Translations under genes and position numbers: made by a program
Shown here: in pieces, positions 5,186 through 6,024 of the stretch
Layout: every line of letters starts with the position of its first letter
How positions within the stretch are numbered: position 1 is the first letter of the stretch
Notes under the pieces: generated by a model
Seen by the model: only the letters and a program-made list of their open reading frames with translations
Database searches by the model: none
What the model was told of the DNA's origin: nothing
Assembly (NCBI GenBank): GCA_024643945.1
Contig: JAHELX010000394.1
Span: 1-6,024, forward strand
Reading direction: 5' to 3'
DNA from: Anaerolineales bacterium
GTDB lineage: Bacteria > Chloroflexota > Anaerolineae > 4572-78 > NAK82
DNA length: 6,024 nucleotides

Positions 5186-6024
5186 AAATCAAATACACAG
5201 CAGTACTGAGCATTGTGCTCATCGTGTCGGTGTTGTTGGGTGCTTGTGCTCCGGCCCCCACCCCGACACCGACTACCGCGCCAGTCGCGACGTCGGCGCC
5301 AGTAGCCGCCCCGACGGAGACGCCGGTACCAACGGCCGCCCCGACGGAGACACCCGTACCAACGGCCGCCCCGACGGAGACACCCGTACCAACGGCCGCC
5401 CCGACGGAGACACCAGTACCATACGCCGCCCCGACGGAGACACCAGTACCAACGGCCGCCCCGACGGAGACGCCGGTACCAACGGCAGCGCCGACGGAGA
5501 CACCAGTACCAACGGCCGCCCCGACGGAGACACCAGTACCAACGGCCGCCCCGACGGAGACACCGATGGCAGCCGCGCCAACTGCGGCGCCGGCGGCGGC
5601 GGGGACGCCCATGGTGGTGGCGGCGGGAACGCCGTTGCCGGAGGTGACGGCAGCGAAGCCGTACGTGATCGGTGTCTCGCTAGACTCGCTGTTCCTGGGT
5701 CGCGAGGCTGAGATGGGGGGTGTGACCGCAGAGGCCGAAAAGCTGGGGGTGACGCTGAAGGTATCCAATGCGGATAACGACGCGCAGACGCAGAGTGCGC
5801 AGATGCAGTCGTTCATCAACCAGAAGGTAGACGCGATTCTGTTGGTTGCAGTGGACGAGAATGCGATCAGGACGTCGACCAAGGCAGCCCACGATGCGGG
5901 GATACCGGTGATCACCTTTGACCGGGTGTTGCCCAACAATCCGGACGTGGTGTTCCAGTCAGGGCTGGACTCGCTGGCGGACGGGACGTCGTGTGGCGAG
6001 TATGTAGCAGCCCAGAATGATGGC
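5182..6024 (+). CDS. Sugar ABC transporter substrate-binding lipoprotein, 3'-truncated
   Basis: The first 281 residues are visible and the frame is still open at the window edge. The start ATG is supported by AGGAG at 5169-5173. Residues 1-21 are a lipoprotein signal peptide (basic MKIK, hydrophobic core) with lipobox L19-G-A-C22, so C22 should be lipidated and the protein tethered outside the membrane. Residues 23-159 form a low-complexity linker, including eight copies of PTETPVPTAA (44-123). The periplasmic-binding-protein type 1 domain (RbsB-like) starts near K159-PYVIGVSLDSLFLG, followed by VDAILLVAVDENAI and AGIPVITFDRV; the last contains the Asp-Arg pair often used for sugar contact. 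About 170 more residues are expected downstream to complete a normal 280-300-residue domain. It delivers substrate to the permease encoded just upstream. A linker of about 137 residues is much longer than the usual short tether. Confidence 0.93.
   Translation, partial: MKIKYTAVLSIVLIVSVLLGACAPAPTPTPTTAPVATSAPVAAPTETPVPTAAPTETPVPTAAPTETPVPTAAPTETPVPYAAPTETPVPTAAPTETPVPTAAPTETPVPTAAPTETPVPTAAPTETPMAAAPTAAPAAAGTPMVVAAGTPLPEVTAAKPYVIGVSLDSLFLGREAEMGGVTAEAEKLGVTLKVSNADNDAQTQSAQMQSFINQKVDAILLVAVDENAIRTSTKAAHDAGIPVITFDRVLPNNPDVVFQSGLDSLADGTSCGEYVAAQNDG
5311..5580 (+). repeat. 30-bp in-phase tandem repeat coding the lipoprotein linker (8 full copies plus a degenerate ninth)
   Basis: Eight contiguous 30-bp units run from 5311 to 5550, each coding PTETPVPTAA. 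A ninth (5551-5580) keeps only the first five residues. Units 2 and 3 are identical, as are units 5, 7 and 8; units 1 and 6 share silent ACG-CCG codons. This pattern fits recent duplication and gene conversion. Unit 4 reads TAC instead of ACG near its end, giving Tyr for Thr. Because the unit is a multiple of three, copy-number change would alter linker length without breaking the frame. Confidence 0.95.

Noticed and set aside
5311..5580. CRISPR array
   Set aside because: The 30-bp units abut with no spacers and are translated in frame as a linker.
5244..5711. 155-codon + strand frame with a Gly-Arg-Pro-Asp-Gly-Asp repeat
   Set aside because: This is the same repeat array read in another frame. 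It has no ribosome site and overlaps the real lipoprotein gene.
5079..5939. 286-codon open frame on the minus strand with Gly-Val repeats
   Set aside because: It is the reverse-strand shadow of the 30-bp repeat array, which contains no stops in several frames. The + strand frame has a start, ribosome site, lipobox and a recognisable binding domain.

Overview
The window is protein-coding DNA of moderately high GC, with every gene on the + strand and tight spacing. It reads as part of a carbohydrate uptake and catabolism locus. The organism is not identifiable with certainty. The last gene encodes a substrate-binding lipoprotein with a very long Pro/Thr/Ala/Glu linker just after the lipidated cysteine. 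That style, plus the gene families present, suggests a Chloroflexota-like bacterium (Anaerolineae or Caldilineae type). This is inference, not proof.

Layout. Positions 1-510 hold the C-terminal half of the beta subunit of a thiamine-dependent 2-oxoacid (pyruvate/acetoin type) dehydrogenase E1; its start lies upstream of the window. A Gfo/Idh/MocA oxidoreductase follows (559-1722), then a small cupin closely resembling the YdaE-type D-lyxose ketol-isomerases (1757-2305). A 196-bp gap (2306-2501) contains a GC-rich hairpin and a long imperfect inverted repeat (2353-2440). Next comes a ribose-type ABC sugar importer: double-NBD ATPase (2502-4070), RbsC-like permease (4054-5088, overlapping the ATPase by 17 nt) and substrate-binding lipoprotein (5182-6024, running off the window). 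The 93-bp gap before the lipoprotein has a small hairpin, a possible 19-codon leader ORF that ends on the lipoprotein start codon, and a second sequence able to pair with the same arm.

How the genes may work together: the lipoprotein captures a sugar or polyol outside the membrane, the permease and ATPase import it, and the isomerase and oxidoreductase convert it (aldose/ketose interconversion and NAD(P)-dependent oxidation). The E1 complex may oxidise a resulting 2-oxoacid or acyloin. The substrate cannot be read from the sequence. A pentose or related sugar is plausible because of the lyxose-isomerase family.

Most notable non-routine signals: (1) the 2353-2440 inverted repeat, either a miniature or decayed mobile element or a structured leader RNA; (2) the hairpin and leader-ORF arrangement before the binding protein; (3) eight in-phase 30-bp repeats coding a decapeptide linker, one with an apparent compensated insertion and deletion; (4) the association of a YdaE-like isomerase with this particular oxidoreductase, an E1 subunit and an ABC importer.
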